64,000 nt of DNA from contig NZ_CP093302.1 in assembly GCF_024362765.1 (NCBI RefSeq), positions 1,518,001-1,582,000 on the forward strand, in the 5' to 3' direction. Of this stretch, positions 16,917 to 25,214 are shown one piece after another (the first letter of the stretch is position 1; each line of letters opens with the position of its first letter). This DNA comes from Alkalihalobacillus sp. LMS6. GTDB lineage: Bacteria > Bacillota > Bacilli > Bacillales > Bacillaceae_D. The position numbers and the translations under genes are program-made. A model generated the notes under the pieces. It saw nothing but the letters and a program-made list of their open reading frames with translations. It searched no databases and was not told the origin of the DNA.

Positions 16917-17105
16917 ATGAGATCTAGAAAACCTCATTGGATTTACTATCGGGAAGTATTTCGCTCAAAATTCCAAGCTAAATGCATTCAAGCAAAACTA
17001 GAAGATAATTGGGAAAATGGCTATGAAATTGGTCCACTTGTGGAAGTGAAGCGATTGAAAACGAATAAGTATATTGTCCGTTACACGTATGATGAAGTGA
17101 TTTAA
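16917..17105 (+). CDS. small basic hypothetical protein
   Basis: A 62-residue protein with excellent translation signals (TGGAGGAG, 6-7 bp before ATG). It starts MRSRKPHWIYYREVF and is rich in Lys, Arg, Tyr and Trp, without membrane segments. I know no family. It lies 26 bp ahead of a small HTH regulator, so the two probably form an operon. The upstream in-frame GTG at 16863 has no ribosome site. Confidence 0.6.
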   Translation: MRSRKPHWIYYREVFRSKFQAKCIQAKLEDNWENGYEIGPLVEVKRLKTNKYIVRYTYDEVI

Positions 17106-17131
17106 CCAGCGAAAGGAAGGCGAAAGGAAGA

Positions 17132-17350
17132 ATGAGTGAGAGTCGACTAAGAATGTTGCGAATTCAAAAAGGCTTTAGCCTAGAGGAAGTTTCAAAGCAA
17201 GTAGGTATATCTGCAGGCTATTTATCACAAATTGAATCAGGAAAACGACAAGTGAACGCGATGATTTCAAATAAAATTGCTCAATTTTTCAATGTTTCAC
17301 TAGACGATTTATTTGAAGCGACTCGTTACAAAACGATATGGGATTACTAA
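17132..17350 (+). CDS. small XRE-type HTH transcriptional regulator
   Basis: A 72-residue protein that is essentially one Cro/C1-type helix-turn-helix: LRMLRIQKGFSLEEVSKQ, then ISAGYLSQIESGKRQVN as the recognition helix, and IAQFFNVSLDDLFE. Single-domain XRE proteins of this size act as dimeric repressors. Good ribosome site (GAAAGGAAG). Its target is unknown; the adjacent 62-residue gene and its own promoter are candidates. Confidence 0.85.
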   Translation: MSESRLRMLRIQKGFSLEEVSKQVGISAGYLSQIESGKRQVNAMISNKIAQFFNVSLDDLFEATRYKTIWDY

Positions 17351-17354
17351 TCAC

Positions 17355-17392
17355 GCAAAAAAACTCCCCCTAATATCATGGTAGAGGGAGCT
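17355..17392 (-). terminator. terminator of fumC
   Basis: On the minus strand, a nine-pair stem with one mismatch (TAGAGGGAG/CTCCCCCTA on plus) is followed by seven T. It also closes the convergent HTH gene. Confidence 0.7.
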
Positions 17393-17402
17393 AAATTGAA
17401 CC

Positions 17403-18791
17403 TTATTTAGGAGAAATCATATTTGCAGGAACCACATATTGATTAAATTGTTCTTCTGTTAACAATCCACTACTAATTGCCGCTGCCTTTAATGTTGTAT
17501 TTTCAGCGTGAGCTTTTTTCGCAATTTTCGCTGCGTTTTCATAGCCGATATGTGGATTTAATGCTGTGACGAGCATAAGTGATTCATTTAAAAGTTGATC
17601 CATTTTCCCTTTATCCGCTTCCAAGCCAATAAGACACTTATCATGAAAATTATTTAAACCGTCTGATAGTAGACGCATTGATTGTAAAACATTATAAATA
17701 ATAACGGGTTTGAACACGTTTAGCTGAAAATGACCTTGACTTGAAGCAAACCCTACCGTTGCGTCATTTCCAAGTACTTGTGCGGCAACCATTGTTAACG
17801 CCTCGCTTTGAGTAGGGTTAACTTTTCCTGGCATAATCGAGCTACCTGGTTCATTTGCTGGGATAATGACTTCGCCGATACCACAACGTGGACCACTAGC
17901 CAATAAACGAATGTCGTTTGCAATTTTAAAAGCGTCTGCTGCAAGAGCTTTTAAAGCGCCGTGGAAATAGACGAGCTCGTCATGACTTGTTAAACCATGA
18001 AAATGGTTTTCAGATGCTTTAAAGGTTAACCCGATTTGTTGGCTTAGTTGAGCGGATACTTCTTCGCTAAAACCGATCGGGGCATTTAAGCCAGTGCCAA
18101 CCGCTGTGCCGCCAATTGTTAATGCACGTACATGGTCAAGAGACTGTTCGATCATTGTGGAACACGTAGTAAGCATATGCTTCCATCCACTAATTTCTTG
18201 ACCAAACGTTAACGGGGTAGCGTCTTGTAAATGGGTACGTCCGATTTTAACAACGTCTGCAAATTCTTGTTCTTTTGCAGCTAATGTTTCTTTAAATTGT
18301 TTTACAGCAGGAATCAGTTCATTTTCTGCAAAAATAACTGTTGCTACATGCATGGCTGTCGGAAATGTATCATTTGAGCTTTGAGAGTGGTTCACATCAT
18401 CATTTGGATGAACCGTTACGCTTGTCTCCCCTTTTTCAGTTAAGTATTCATTCGCTAAATAAGCAATTACTTCATTCATATTCATATTTGATTGCGTGCC
18501 ACTTCCGGTTTGCCATACGACGAGCGGGAAATGGTCTTCTAAGCCACCAGCAATAATTTGATCTGCTGCGTATGTAATTGCCTCGACTTTTTGAGCGTCT
18601 AGACCTTTTAATTTACCATTAACAATCGCAGCGGCTTTCTTTAATTCTGCAAAAGCTCGGACGACTTCAAATGGAATTTTCTCAGTACCAATTTTAAAGT
18701 TTTCTAAACTACGCTGCGTTTGTGCGCCCCAGTACTTATCAACAGGAACTTGAATTTCTCCGATTGTATCTCTTTCTGTACGCGTTTTCAT
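17403..18791 (-). CDS. fumC: class II fumarate hydratase
   Basis: A 462-residue TCA-cycle enzyme interconverting fumarate and malate, without an iron-sulfur cluster. It has GSGTQSNMNMNEV near residue 97, HPNDDVNHSQSSNDTFPTAMH, the superfamily signature GSSIMPGKVNP near residue 317 and a TALNPHIGYE C-terminal segment. The class II fumarase features (GTQSN, NDDVN) separate it from the aspartase at 7.9 kb. ATG preceded by AAAGGGATG. Monocistronic, with a terminator downstream. A weak -10 (TATGAT) lies near 18834. Confidence 0.96.
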   Translation of the reverse strand: MKTRTERDTIGEIQVPVDKYWGAQTQRSLENFKIGTEKIPFEVVRAFAELKKAAAIVNGKLKGLDAQKVEAITYAADQIIAGGLEDHFPLVVWQTGSGTQSNMNMNEVIAYLANEYLTEKGETSVTVHPNDDVNHSQSSNDTFPTAMHVATVIFAENELIPAVKQFKETLAAKEQEFADVVKIGRTHLQDATPLTFGQEISGWKHMLTTCSTMIEQSLDHVRALTIGGTAVGTGLNAPIGFSEEVSAQLSQQIGLTFKASENHFHGLTSHDELVYFHGALKALAADAFKIANDIRLLASGPRCGIGEVIIPANEPGSSIMPGKVNPTQSEALTMVAAQVLGNDATVGFASSQGHFQLNVFKPVIIYNVLQSMRLLSDGLNNFHDKCLIGLEADKGKMDQLLNESLMLVTALNPHIGYENAAKIAKKAHAENTTLKAAAISSGLLTEEQFNQYVVPANMISPK

Positions 18792-18930
18792 TTTTTATCA
18801 TCCCTTTATCCCTAATTTCATGACGCATATCTATCATACCAAAAAACAACATGAAACTTAACGAAAACACAAAAAAAGAATTGAATTTGTCGAATGAGCA
18901 AACCGATCATCGGTCTTATTGAAACCATAC

Positions 18931-18964
18931 AAAAAAAGTCGTCAACGTATAATTTACGCTGACG
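18931..18964 (-). terminator. terminator of msrA-msrB
   Basis: A ten-pair stem (CGTCAGCGTA with TACGTTGACG read on minus, one mismatch) with a five-base loop is followed by ACTTTTTTT. Confidence 0.8.
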
Positions 18965-18972
18965 ATATGATT

Positions 18973-19407
18973 TTACGCAAACAACTTTTTATAGATGCCA
19001 TATCCTTCATCTTCCAGTTCTTCTTTTGGAACGAAGCGCAGCGCTGCTGAATTAATACAGTAGCGTAGACCATTTGGACCTGGCCCATCCGGAAATACAT
19101 GTCCAAGGTGCGCGTTCGCCTCTTTGCTACGCACTTCGGTTCGAACCATAAAATGGCTCCGATCTTCTTTTTCAAGAATTTCTTGATCTTCAATTGGTTT
19201 AGTAAAACTTGGCCAACCGCAGCCAGCATCGTACTTATCATTTGAAGAGAACAACGGCTTCCCAGAAACAATGTCCACATAAATGCCATCTTCTTCATGA
19301 TCATAATAGTCGTTTTTAAAAGGTGGCTCTGTCCCATTTTCTTGCGTAACATGGTATTGCATGGGTGTTAAGGTTTTCTTTAATTCTTCAGGTGATTTTT
19401 TCGTCAT
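18973..19407 (-). CDS. msrB: peptide-methionine (R)-S-oxide reductase
   Basis: A 144-residue MsrB that reduces the R-sulfoxide of methionine. The [21 protein letters not shown] segment, [26 protein letters not shown] and the catalytic Cys in RYCINS are present. The two CxxC zinc motifs of zinc-type MsrB are not seen, so this is the zinc-free form. The ATG at 19407 (after GGAGAT) overlaps the msrA stop (ATGA); the GTG/ATG further up lies within msrA. Confidence 0.95.
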   Translation of the reverse strand: MTKKSPEELKKTLTPMQYHVTQENGTEPPFKNDYYDHEEDGIYVDIVSGKPLFSSNDKYDAGCGWPSFTKPIEDQEILEKEDRSHFMVRTEVRSKEANAHLGHVFPDGPGPNGLRYCINSAALRFVPKEELEDEGYGIYKKLFA

Positions 19408-19940
19408 GATTGATCTCCTTTCCAATGTGTTTCAATAAAATCTTGTCTTCCAGATCCTTTACGGTAGAGTTGATAATGGAAGGCGTTTTTTTGATAATAA
19501 TCTTGATGGTATTCTTCTGCACGGTAAAAAGGTTTTGCAGGAAGAATAAGTGTAGCAATTGGTTTAGAAAATTTCCCGCTAGATTGAAGATCAGCTTTTG
19601 CTTTTTCAGCTACTGCTTTTTGTTCCTCATTATGATAAAAGATCGCCGTTCGATACGAATCGCCTCGATCATGAAATTGTCCACCAGGGTCGGTCGGGTC
19701 AATTTGTTGCCAAAACAAAGATAAAATGGTTTCGTATGAAATGACTGTAGGGTCAAACGTAATTTGAACCGCCTCAAAATGACCAGTGGTTTCACTACAT
19801 ACTTCTTTGTACGTGGGGTTTTCGGTATGGCCGCCTGTATAGCCAGAAATGACCGATTCAACGCCGTCAAATTGATCAAACGGCTTGACCATGCACCAAA
19901 AACAGCCGCCAGCAAATGTTGCTTTTTCTACCTGATTCAT
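19404..19940 (-). CDS. msrA: peptide-methionine (S)-S-oxide reductase
   Basis: A 178-residue MsrA acting on the S-sulfoxide of methionine. The catalytic motif GGCFWC is at residues 11-16, followed by [17 protein letters not shown] and [20 protein letters not shown]. First gene of the msrA-msrB operon, translationally coupled to msrB. The ATG at 19940 lies 6 bp after GGGGTG; the in-frame GTG at 19949 overlaps that site. The pair repairs oxidised methionine in the cytosol. Confidence 0.95.
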   Translation of the reverse strand: MNQVEKATFAGGCFWCMVKPFDQFDGVESVISGYTGGHTENPTYKEVCSETTGHFEAVQITFDPTVISYETILSLFWQQIDPTDPGGQFHDRGDSYRTAIFYHNEEQKAVAEKAKADLQSSGKFSKPIATLILPAKPFYRAEEYHQDYYQKNAFHYQLYRKGSGRQDFIETHWKGDQS

Positions 19941-20021
19941 CTTTCTCACCCCAATTCAATTGTATAGATCTAGTATAACATACCCCTTCATGTCTCATGT
20001 TATATCTGCTTATATGAAAAC

Positions 20022-20047
20022 GTTTCGAAATTTTACGAAAAGGGAAT
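20022..20047 (+). promoter_or_regulatory. sigma-B-like promoter (overlapping a cre-like site) for the BCCT gene
   Basis: GTTTCG, 14-bp spacer, GGGAAT fits the sigma-B pattern (GTTT.. N12-15 GGGWAW). At 20015-20028, TGAAAACGTTTCGA matches the CcpA cre consensus at 13 of 14 positions and overlaps the -35. The start codon is 111 bp downstream. Confidence 0.45.
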
Positions 20048-20158
20048 GCATATCGATATTACTTCGCTGCACGTTCTATCTTGCGACGGGTACTGGTATA
20101 TATGTAAACAGAATAGAGGAGAGGAGAGCTGGCTTATAAAGTCAGTATTTAAAAAAGA

Positions 20159-21895
20159 ATGAAAACGAAAAAAATAGGAAATCGTGTGCTTATGATTAGT
20201 GCTGCATTTATGATTGCGTTTGTTTTATGGGGCGTCATTTCACCGACATCTCTTGGCGCAGTGGCAGACGATGCACTTCAATGGGTTACGGAGTATTTTG
20301 GTTGGTTCTACATGCTTGTGTTAAGCGTTTTTATTGTATTTGCACTTATTGTAATGGTGAGCCCGTTTGGACGAATGCGCTTAGGAAAAGAAGATGATGA
20401 ACCGCAATACAAATTCATTACGTGGGTTGGGATGCTTTTTGCTGCGGGTATTGGCGTTGGGTTTGTGTTTTTCGGTGTAGCCGAACCCGTGTTGAATTAC
20501 TTAGATCCACCACCGAACGAAGCGGTTCAAAGTCCAGAAGCTGCCGCTGCTGTAGGGCTCCGTTATGCGGTCTATCATTGGGGGCTGCATTGCTGGATTG
20601 CATCATTAATTGTCGGTCTTATTATGTCGTATGTTATGTACCGTAAAAACAAACCCGCGCTCATTAGTTCTGCTTTTTATCCATTGTTGCGAAACAAAAC
20701 CGACGGAGTGATCGGAAAATCAATTGATATTTTTGCTATTCTCGCTACCTGTGCAGGTGTTGCGACGACATTTGGCTTAAGTGCTTTACAAATTTCCGGC
20801 GGGCTATCTTACATAACCCCCATTCCAAATACAGTTTGGACACAAATTACACTTATTATTATTGTGACTATCTGTTTTATCTTTTCGGCATTATCCGGAA
20901 TTGATAAAGGAATTAAGCGATTAACTAACATTAATATCGCGCTTGCAGGAATTTTGCTTATTTTCGTTATTTCATTTGGTCCAACGATTTTTATTTTTGA
21001 AAGTATGGTTACGACTCTCGGTTCCTATGTCGGAAACGTTGTTCAAATGTCATTAACCCTTGAGCCCTATGCAGGATCAAACTGGATTGCAGGCAACACA
21101 ATTTTCTTTTGGGGCTGGCATATGTCTTGGGCACCGTTTATTGGGTTATTTGTTGCGCGTATTTCAAAAGGACGATCGATTCGCGAATTTATTGCAGGTG
21201 TGCTGTTTGTTCCAGCAGCATTAGCGTTAATTTGGTTTTCGTCATTTGGGGGCTCGTCGCTCTATTATGAAGTCAGCCAAGGGATATCAACCATTACAAG
21301 CGTTTCACAAACGAATGAAGAACTGGCTATGTTTGTTTTGCTTGAACAGCTCCCGTTAAGTTTGCTAACAAGTATTGTTGCATTGCTGTTAATCTTTATC
21401 TTTTTTATCACGTCCGCCGATTCTGCAACCTTTATTCTTGGCTCGATGACATCAAATGGCATGCAAAATCCACCAACTAAACTAAAACTGTTATGGGGGA
21501 TTCTCATCGGGGCTGTGGCAGCTGTGCTCTTATTAAGTGGGGGCGATGATGGTCTAAGTGCGTTACAAACAGCTGCTATCACAGGTGGGTTACCAATTGC
21601 GTTCATTTTAATTGGCATGGTTGTCTGTTTAACGATCTTGCTTACGCGAGATTATCGATACTACAGAAGACAGGTATTGGCGACCCGCTCGGCTTCGTTG
21701 AAAGATGAGATTCGAGAAGATTTTTATGAAGAGTGGAAAGATGAAGTGTCAGAAGAAATAAAAGATGATTTTAAAGATCAAGCCTATCAGGAATTAAAGG
21801 AAGAACTCCGTGAAGACGTATACAAGGAATTAAAAGAGGATTTAAAGAAAGATGTAAAAAAACAGCTAAAAAAAGAGAACCGTAAAGATCGATAG
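20159..21895 (+). CDS. BCCT family betaine/choline/carnitine transporter
   Basis: A 578-residue sodium-coupled compatible-solute transporter with twelve membrane helices. BCCT signatures are GMLFAAGIGVGFVFFGVAEP (residues 90-112), the tryptophan motif in YHWGLHCWIASL, and MSWAPFIGLFVARISKGRSIREF near residue 330. The last ~65 residues are hydrophilic and repetitive, with 12-residue units of the type EELREDVYKELK, probably a long helix acting as a C-terminal osmosensing domain as in BetP/OpuD. The ribosome site is weak (AAAAAAGA). Substrate specificity (betaine, choline or carnitine) cannot be decided from sequence; the carnitine and OpuC genes at 55-61 kb make carnitine or betaine plausible. 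Confidence 0.9.
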   Translation: MKTKKIGNRVLMISAAFMIAFVLWGVISPTSLGAVADDALQWVTEYFGWFYMLVLSVFIVFALIVMVSPFGRMRLGKEDDEPQYKFITWVGMLFAAGIGVGFVFFGVAEPVLNYLDPPPNEAVQSPEAAAAVGLRYAVYHWGLHCWIASLIVGLIMSYVMYRKNKPALISSAFYPLLRNKTDGVIGKSIDIFAILATCAGVATTFGLSALQISGGLSYITPIPNTVWTQITLIIIVTICFIFSALSGIDKGIKRLTNINIALAGILLIFVISFGPTIFIFESMVTTLGSYVGNVVQMSLTLEPYAGSNWIAGNTIFFWGWHMSWAPFIGLFVARISKGRSIREFIAGVLFVPAALALIWFSSFGGSSLYYEVSQGISTITSVSQTNEELAMFVLLEQLPLSLLTSIVALLLIFIFFITSADSATFILGSMTSNGMQNPPTKLKLLWGILIGAVAAVLLLSGGDDGLSALQTAAITGGLPIAFILIGMVVCLTILLTRDYRYYRRQVLATRSASLKDEIREDFYEEWKDEVSEEIKDDFKDQAYQELKEELREDVYKELKEDLKKDVKKQLKKENRKDR

Positions 21896-21930
21896 CGAAA
21901 GAGGGCGGCATTATGTCGACCCTTTTCTTA
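21896..21930 (+). terminator. weak terminator after BCCT gene
   Basis: GAAAGAGGG at 21897 can pair with CCCTTTTC at 21920-21927 with one bulge, followed by TTAT. Poorer than others in the window. Confidence 0.35.
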
Positions 21931-22044
21931 TACTGTCAAAATCTTTTTATTGATGAATTCTGTAGCTTTAGGAGGATTTTTAAAAGAAAAAACGAATCAA
22001 TTGTTGGAAAATGTCAGTTTTATCTATAAAGGGGGGGTGTCTCG

Positions 22045-22077
22045 GTGTTTTTTGCGACATCGAGCATGTGCATATGA
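22045..22077 (+). CDS. putative 10-codon leader peptide coupled to the histidine kinase
   Basis: GTG at 22045 follows GGGGGGGTGT at ideal spacing and opens a frame reading MFFATSSMCI, ending in TGA that overlaps the kinase ATG (ATGA at 22074-22077). The only strong ribosome site in the region serves this frame, and the kinase ATG has none of its own, so termination-reinitiation is the simplest reading. Inferred from signals only; no homologue is known to me. Confidence 0.4.
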   Translation: MFFATSSMCI

Positions 22078-23735
22078 AAGCGATGGTTACTGAGTTACTG
22101 AATCAGTCTAATGTTCCACAATGTGTGATTTATGATGACGAAATTATCATAAGAAACGGCGCTTTTAATAAATTGACAGGACTTGAAAAGAAGCCAAATC
22201 AAAAAATTCCGTTGGCGACCATATTAAGCTATCAATCCATGGAAAAGTGGGTTATTGATGATAACGGTATGAATGTTGAACTAAACATTGAGCATGCTGT
22301 GCTGGATCAAGACTATATGCTCTATACATTTGCTGTGAGAAAGAAGAAAGAAGATATTCGCTTAAAGCTTGTGTCAAATGATCAATCAAAAAAATTACGC
22401 TGGTTAACCGACGAAACGGGTAAAATTATTGAAGCGAGCGAAGTCGGAAAAGCGTTTTTAACGATTCAAGATTCCATTTGGACGTTTGTACCAAGAGAAT
22501 TATGTAACCCTAATAATAAAAAACAGATTGTTACATTTTTATATCAACAAATTGAATATGAGGTACAAGTGGTTACCTATAGTGGCTACATGTTATTTGA
22601 TGTTGTTCGCGCGGAACAGCGTGTGGAGCAATTAATTACAAGAAATGAGTTAATCAATATATTAGATTTGTCGAATGAATGTTATATTGTTCATGATTCC
22701 ATGACCATTCATTATGCAAACAAAGCGACGAATCGTTATTTAAGTGTGAATCATAGCCTTATAGGAAAACCAGTACGTGATCATATTCAGGAACGAGAAT
22801 TAAAGCTCGTTAAGGAAGCCATGCGAACGCAACAAGAAGAAATTATGTATCGTCCTATAAAACTTATTAACGGGGATGGCAGTTTACTGTACACAATGTG
22901 TGCTATTCTTCCTGTTCATATCGATGGAAAGAGGTTATTTGTTTCCGTTTTAAAGCAACCTCATCAAACGTCTAAACGAAGAGAAGAGGCGATGAAAGTT
23001 GCGTCTCGTTTATCAGCTAGCATGGCACATGAATTAAGAAATCCATTAACAACAATCAAAGGCTTTATGCAGCTTTATGCGGAGACAAACGCCATTCCTG
23101 AAAGTCAAGTAAGCACTATTAATGGTGAATTAACGCAAATGGAAAAAATCATAGATGATTATGTATTTCTTGCTAAGCAAAAAGGGATGGCTGAAAACAA
23201 AACAACAATTGAAATGAACAGTTATGTAAAAGCTTTGGTTAGAAAAAAAGAAATGAAAGAGCTTGTGAAAGATAACCCTTTGCTACTCTCTGTTTCAGAT
23301 ACGTATTATGTTCGAGGTTATGAACAAGAATTAGATATTTTATTTCTCAATTTAATTGAAAATGCAGTAGATGCGAGTCATTCATCTACGTCGATCGAAA
23401 TAAGGGTAACGTCTGATTACAATCAACTTTGTGTGCAATTTATCGATAAAGGAACAGGAATCCCGCCTAATCGTCTATATTTATTAGGTCAACCTTTCTT
23501 CTCTTCGAAAGAGAAGGGGACGGGATTAGGTTTAATGATTTGTCATAAGATCGTGGAATTACATGGTGGAAGAATGGAAATTAAAACGAAAGCTGGAGCA
23601 GGAACGATCGTCCAAGTTTATTTGCCATTAAAAGCGATATCAGAAAATCGTGACGGAAAACGTGTTAAAAAAGGATTTCAGCAAGTTTTAGGACAAAGTG
23701 AAACCCGAATGCTAACAAACATAAACCTGCGATGA
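22074..23735 (+). CDS. cytosolic PAS sensor histidine kinase (sporulation-kinase type)
   Basis: A 553-residue kinase without membrane segments. An N-terminal PAS-like region (VIYDDEIIIRNGAFNKLTG) is followed by a middle sensor region, a clear PAS domain at about residues 200-300, the HisKA box SMAHELRNPLTTIKGFMQLY with the phospho-accepting His, and an HATPase domain (N-box LNLIENAVDAS, G1 IDKGTGIP, G2 KGTGLGLMIC). No response regulator is adjacent, as for KinA-KinE sporulation kinases that feed the Spo0F phosphorelay; that role is inferred. An upstream in-frame ATG (22011) has no good ribosome site. The C-terminal 24 residues read through into the convergent lysE gene. Confidence 0.85.
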   Translation: MKAMVTELLNQSNVPQCVIYDDEIIIRNGAFNKLTGLEKKPNQKIPLATILSYQSMEKWVIDDNGMNVELNIEHAVLDQDYMLYTFAVRKKKEDIRLKLVSNDQSKKLRWLTDETGKIIEASEVGKAFLTIQDSIWTFVPRELCNPNNKKQIVTFLYQQIEYEVQVVTYSGYMLFDVVRAEQRVEQLITRNELINILDLSNECYIVHDSMTIHYANKATNRYLSVNHSLIGKPVRDHIQERELKLVKEAMRTQQEEIMYRPIKLINGDGSLLYTMCAILPVHIDGKRLFVSVLKQPHQTSKRREEAMKVASRLSASMAHELRNPLTTIKGFMQLYAETNAIPESQVSTINGELTQMEKIIDDYVFLAKQKGMAENKTTIEMNSYVKALVRKKEMKELVKDNPLLLSVSDTYYVRGYEQELDILFLNLIENAVDASHSSTSIEIRVTSDYNQLCVQFIDKGTGIPPNRLYLLGQPFFSSKEKGTGLGLMICHKIVELHGGRMEIKTKAGAGTIVQVYLPLKAISENRDGKRVKKGFQQVLGQSETRMLTNINLR

Positions 23736-24285
23736 TATTCAAAATAGGTAAGAGAGAGCGGCTCAAAAATTGACCGAAAAAAGAAGCTAAAAACGATAAG
23801 CTAATATTCCAAACGAGAATACCGAGAAAAAGAAAAATGGCATAGATAAGAAAGGAGCTAGACTGTTCATTCGTGAGCTCGGCTAAAGTTGAGCCGAAAA
23901 TGCCAAACCAAAACATTAAATTAATCGGATTAAATAACGCGATGGATAAACCTGTCCAAAAGGAAGAAAAGACTGAAGTAGAGAGACTGCTTGAGCGAGT
24001 AAGAGCAGTCTTTCGTTTGTTAATGGACTCGAAGCCAAGATAAATAAGTAGAGTCGATCCAAACAGATAAAGACTAATTTGCACGGGAGTCATAAAAATA
24101 AATTGCGTTAAACCAAAATAAATGATGACCATAAAGCATACATCCGCTAGAATGGCGCCAATGCCGACAAAAAGAGCGGGAAAAAAACCGTTTGAAATGC
24201 CTTTTTTTACAATGGCTAAACAAATAGGACCAACTGGAACAGCTAAAGATAAACCAAGAATAAATGCTGCAAGGATATCAGGCAT
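23665..24285 (-). CDS. LysE/RhtB family amino-acid exporter
   Basis: A 206-residue protein with six membrane segments and the LysE-family N-terminal motif GLSLAVPVGPICLAIVKKG, including the conserved GP near residue 19. NPINLMFWFGIFG near residue 125 corresponds to the NPKA/NPxxxxF motif of RhtB-type exporters. It would export amino acids or related solutes; substrate unknown. Its 3' end overlaps the convergent kinase gene by 71 bp, with no terminator between them. Confidence 0.85.
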   Translation of the reverse strand: MPDILAAFILGLSLAVPVGPICLAIVKKGISNGFFPALFVGIGAILADVCFMVIIYFGLTQFIFMTPVQISLYLFGSTLLIYLGFESINKRKTALTRSSSLSTSVFSSFWTGLSIALFNPINLMFWFGIFGSTLAELTNEQSSSFLIYAIFLFLGILVWNISLSFLASFFGQFLSRSLLPILNIIAGLCLLAFGFHFVLKLAEILF

Positions 24286-24428
24286 AAAAAACCTCCTATT
24301 TCTTAGACATGCCTTACTATTTAGTAAATGATCAGTAAAGGGGATTTAGACGTGCTTTATTTGTAATTTCGTGACTAGATTCGCACCAAGCTTCATATGA
24401 TGGGAATGAATGTAAAGGGGGATGAGAA

Positions 24429-25157
24429 ATGAATAAATCTCGGTTATTAACAACTGCAGAAATGCTTTCAACGGAAGTACCAAATTGGGTCAATCAAAGT
24501 TATCAAGAATATAGTAAAGTTGTTACGAATCCAACATTTCCGTGTTTTTTTGGTCAGAAAGGAGAACGGAAAGGGGAACTACGCTACTCTTATTTATCGC
24601 ATGCAGACTGGTCCTCATTGCCACATACATTACAAACGTTTCAATCATTAATGGCGCAACGTCCACTCATTAGGCGAGGGCTTTTTGTATTTGTGGAGCC
24701 TGAAGACCAGGAGCAAACGCTTGATTATTACCGTCGTTATTTTTGGGATTTGCTTCAATACTTAAATGACAAAGACGAAAGTATTTGGCCGGAACATACG
24801 CCTAGTAACCCCGAGCATTATTTATGGTCGTTTTGTTTTAATGGGCAGTCGATGTTTGCCTTTGCAAATACACCTGCATATAAACAGCGAATTACACGAG
24901 ATTTAGGGCAAAGTATGGTTATAGGGTTTCAACCTCGGGAGATTTTTCAAGGCTTAGAAGGGACTGAGCCGAAAGGTCATAATTCTCGTGAAGCGGTTAG
25001 GAAACGGGTAGAGGCATGGGATCAAATACCAAAACATCCGGATATTAGTCATTATGGCGATGTCGAACATAGAGAATGGAAACAATTTTTTATTGGCGAT
25101 GATTTTGAGCCGATCACAGGAAAATGCCCATTTAAAGCGAAAAATGATTCTAAATAG
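24429..25157 (+). CDS. YqcI/YcgG family protein (GntA-like heme N-hydroxylase family)
   Basis: A 242-residue soluble protein of the YqcI/YcgG family (PF08892). It begins with a helix, then FPCFFGQKG, the segment WPEHTPSNPEHYLWSFCFNGQSMFAF and IGFQPREIFQGLEG, which are family hallmarks. The best-studied member, GntA of guanitoxin synthesis, is a heme enzyme that N-hydroxylates an arginine derivative; most Bacillus members are uncharacterised. The conserved Pro-Cys and His positions are compatible with heme ligation, but I cannot assign them. No biosynthetic partners are next to it. Good ribosome site (AAAGGGGG). Confidence 0.8.
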   Translation: MNKSRLLTTAEMLSTEVPNWVNQSYQEYSKVVTNPTFPCFFGQKGERKGELRYSYLSHADWSSLPHTLQTFQSLMAQRPLIRRGLFVFVEPEDQEQTLDYYRRYFWDLLQYLNDKDESIWPEHTPSNPEHYLWSFCFNGQSMFAFANTPAYKQRITRDLGQSMVIGFQPREIFQGLEGTEPKGHNSREAVRKRVEAWDQIPKHPDISHYGDVEHREWKQFFIGDDFEPITGKCPFKAKNDSK

Positions 25158-25214
25158 ATTTTTAGTCGATTGACGTGCTAAACTAAGCATATTACTTAAA
25201 GAAAAAGGGATATC

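Noticed and set aside
22011-22073. N-terminal extension of the histidine kinase from ATG 22011
   Set aside because: No ribosome site and atypical residues; ATG 22074 with a coupled leader is better supported.
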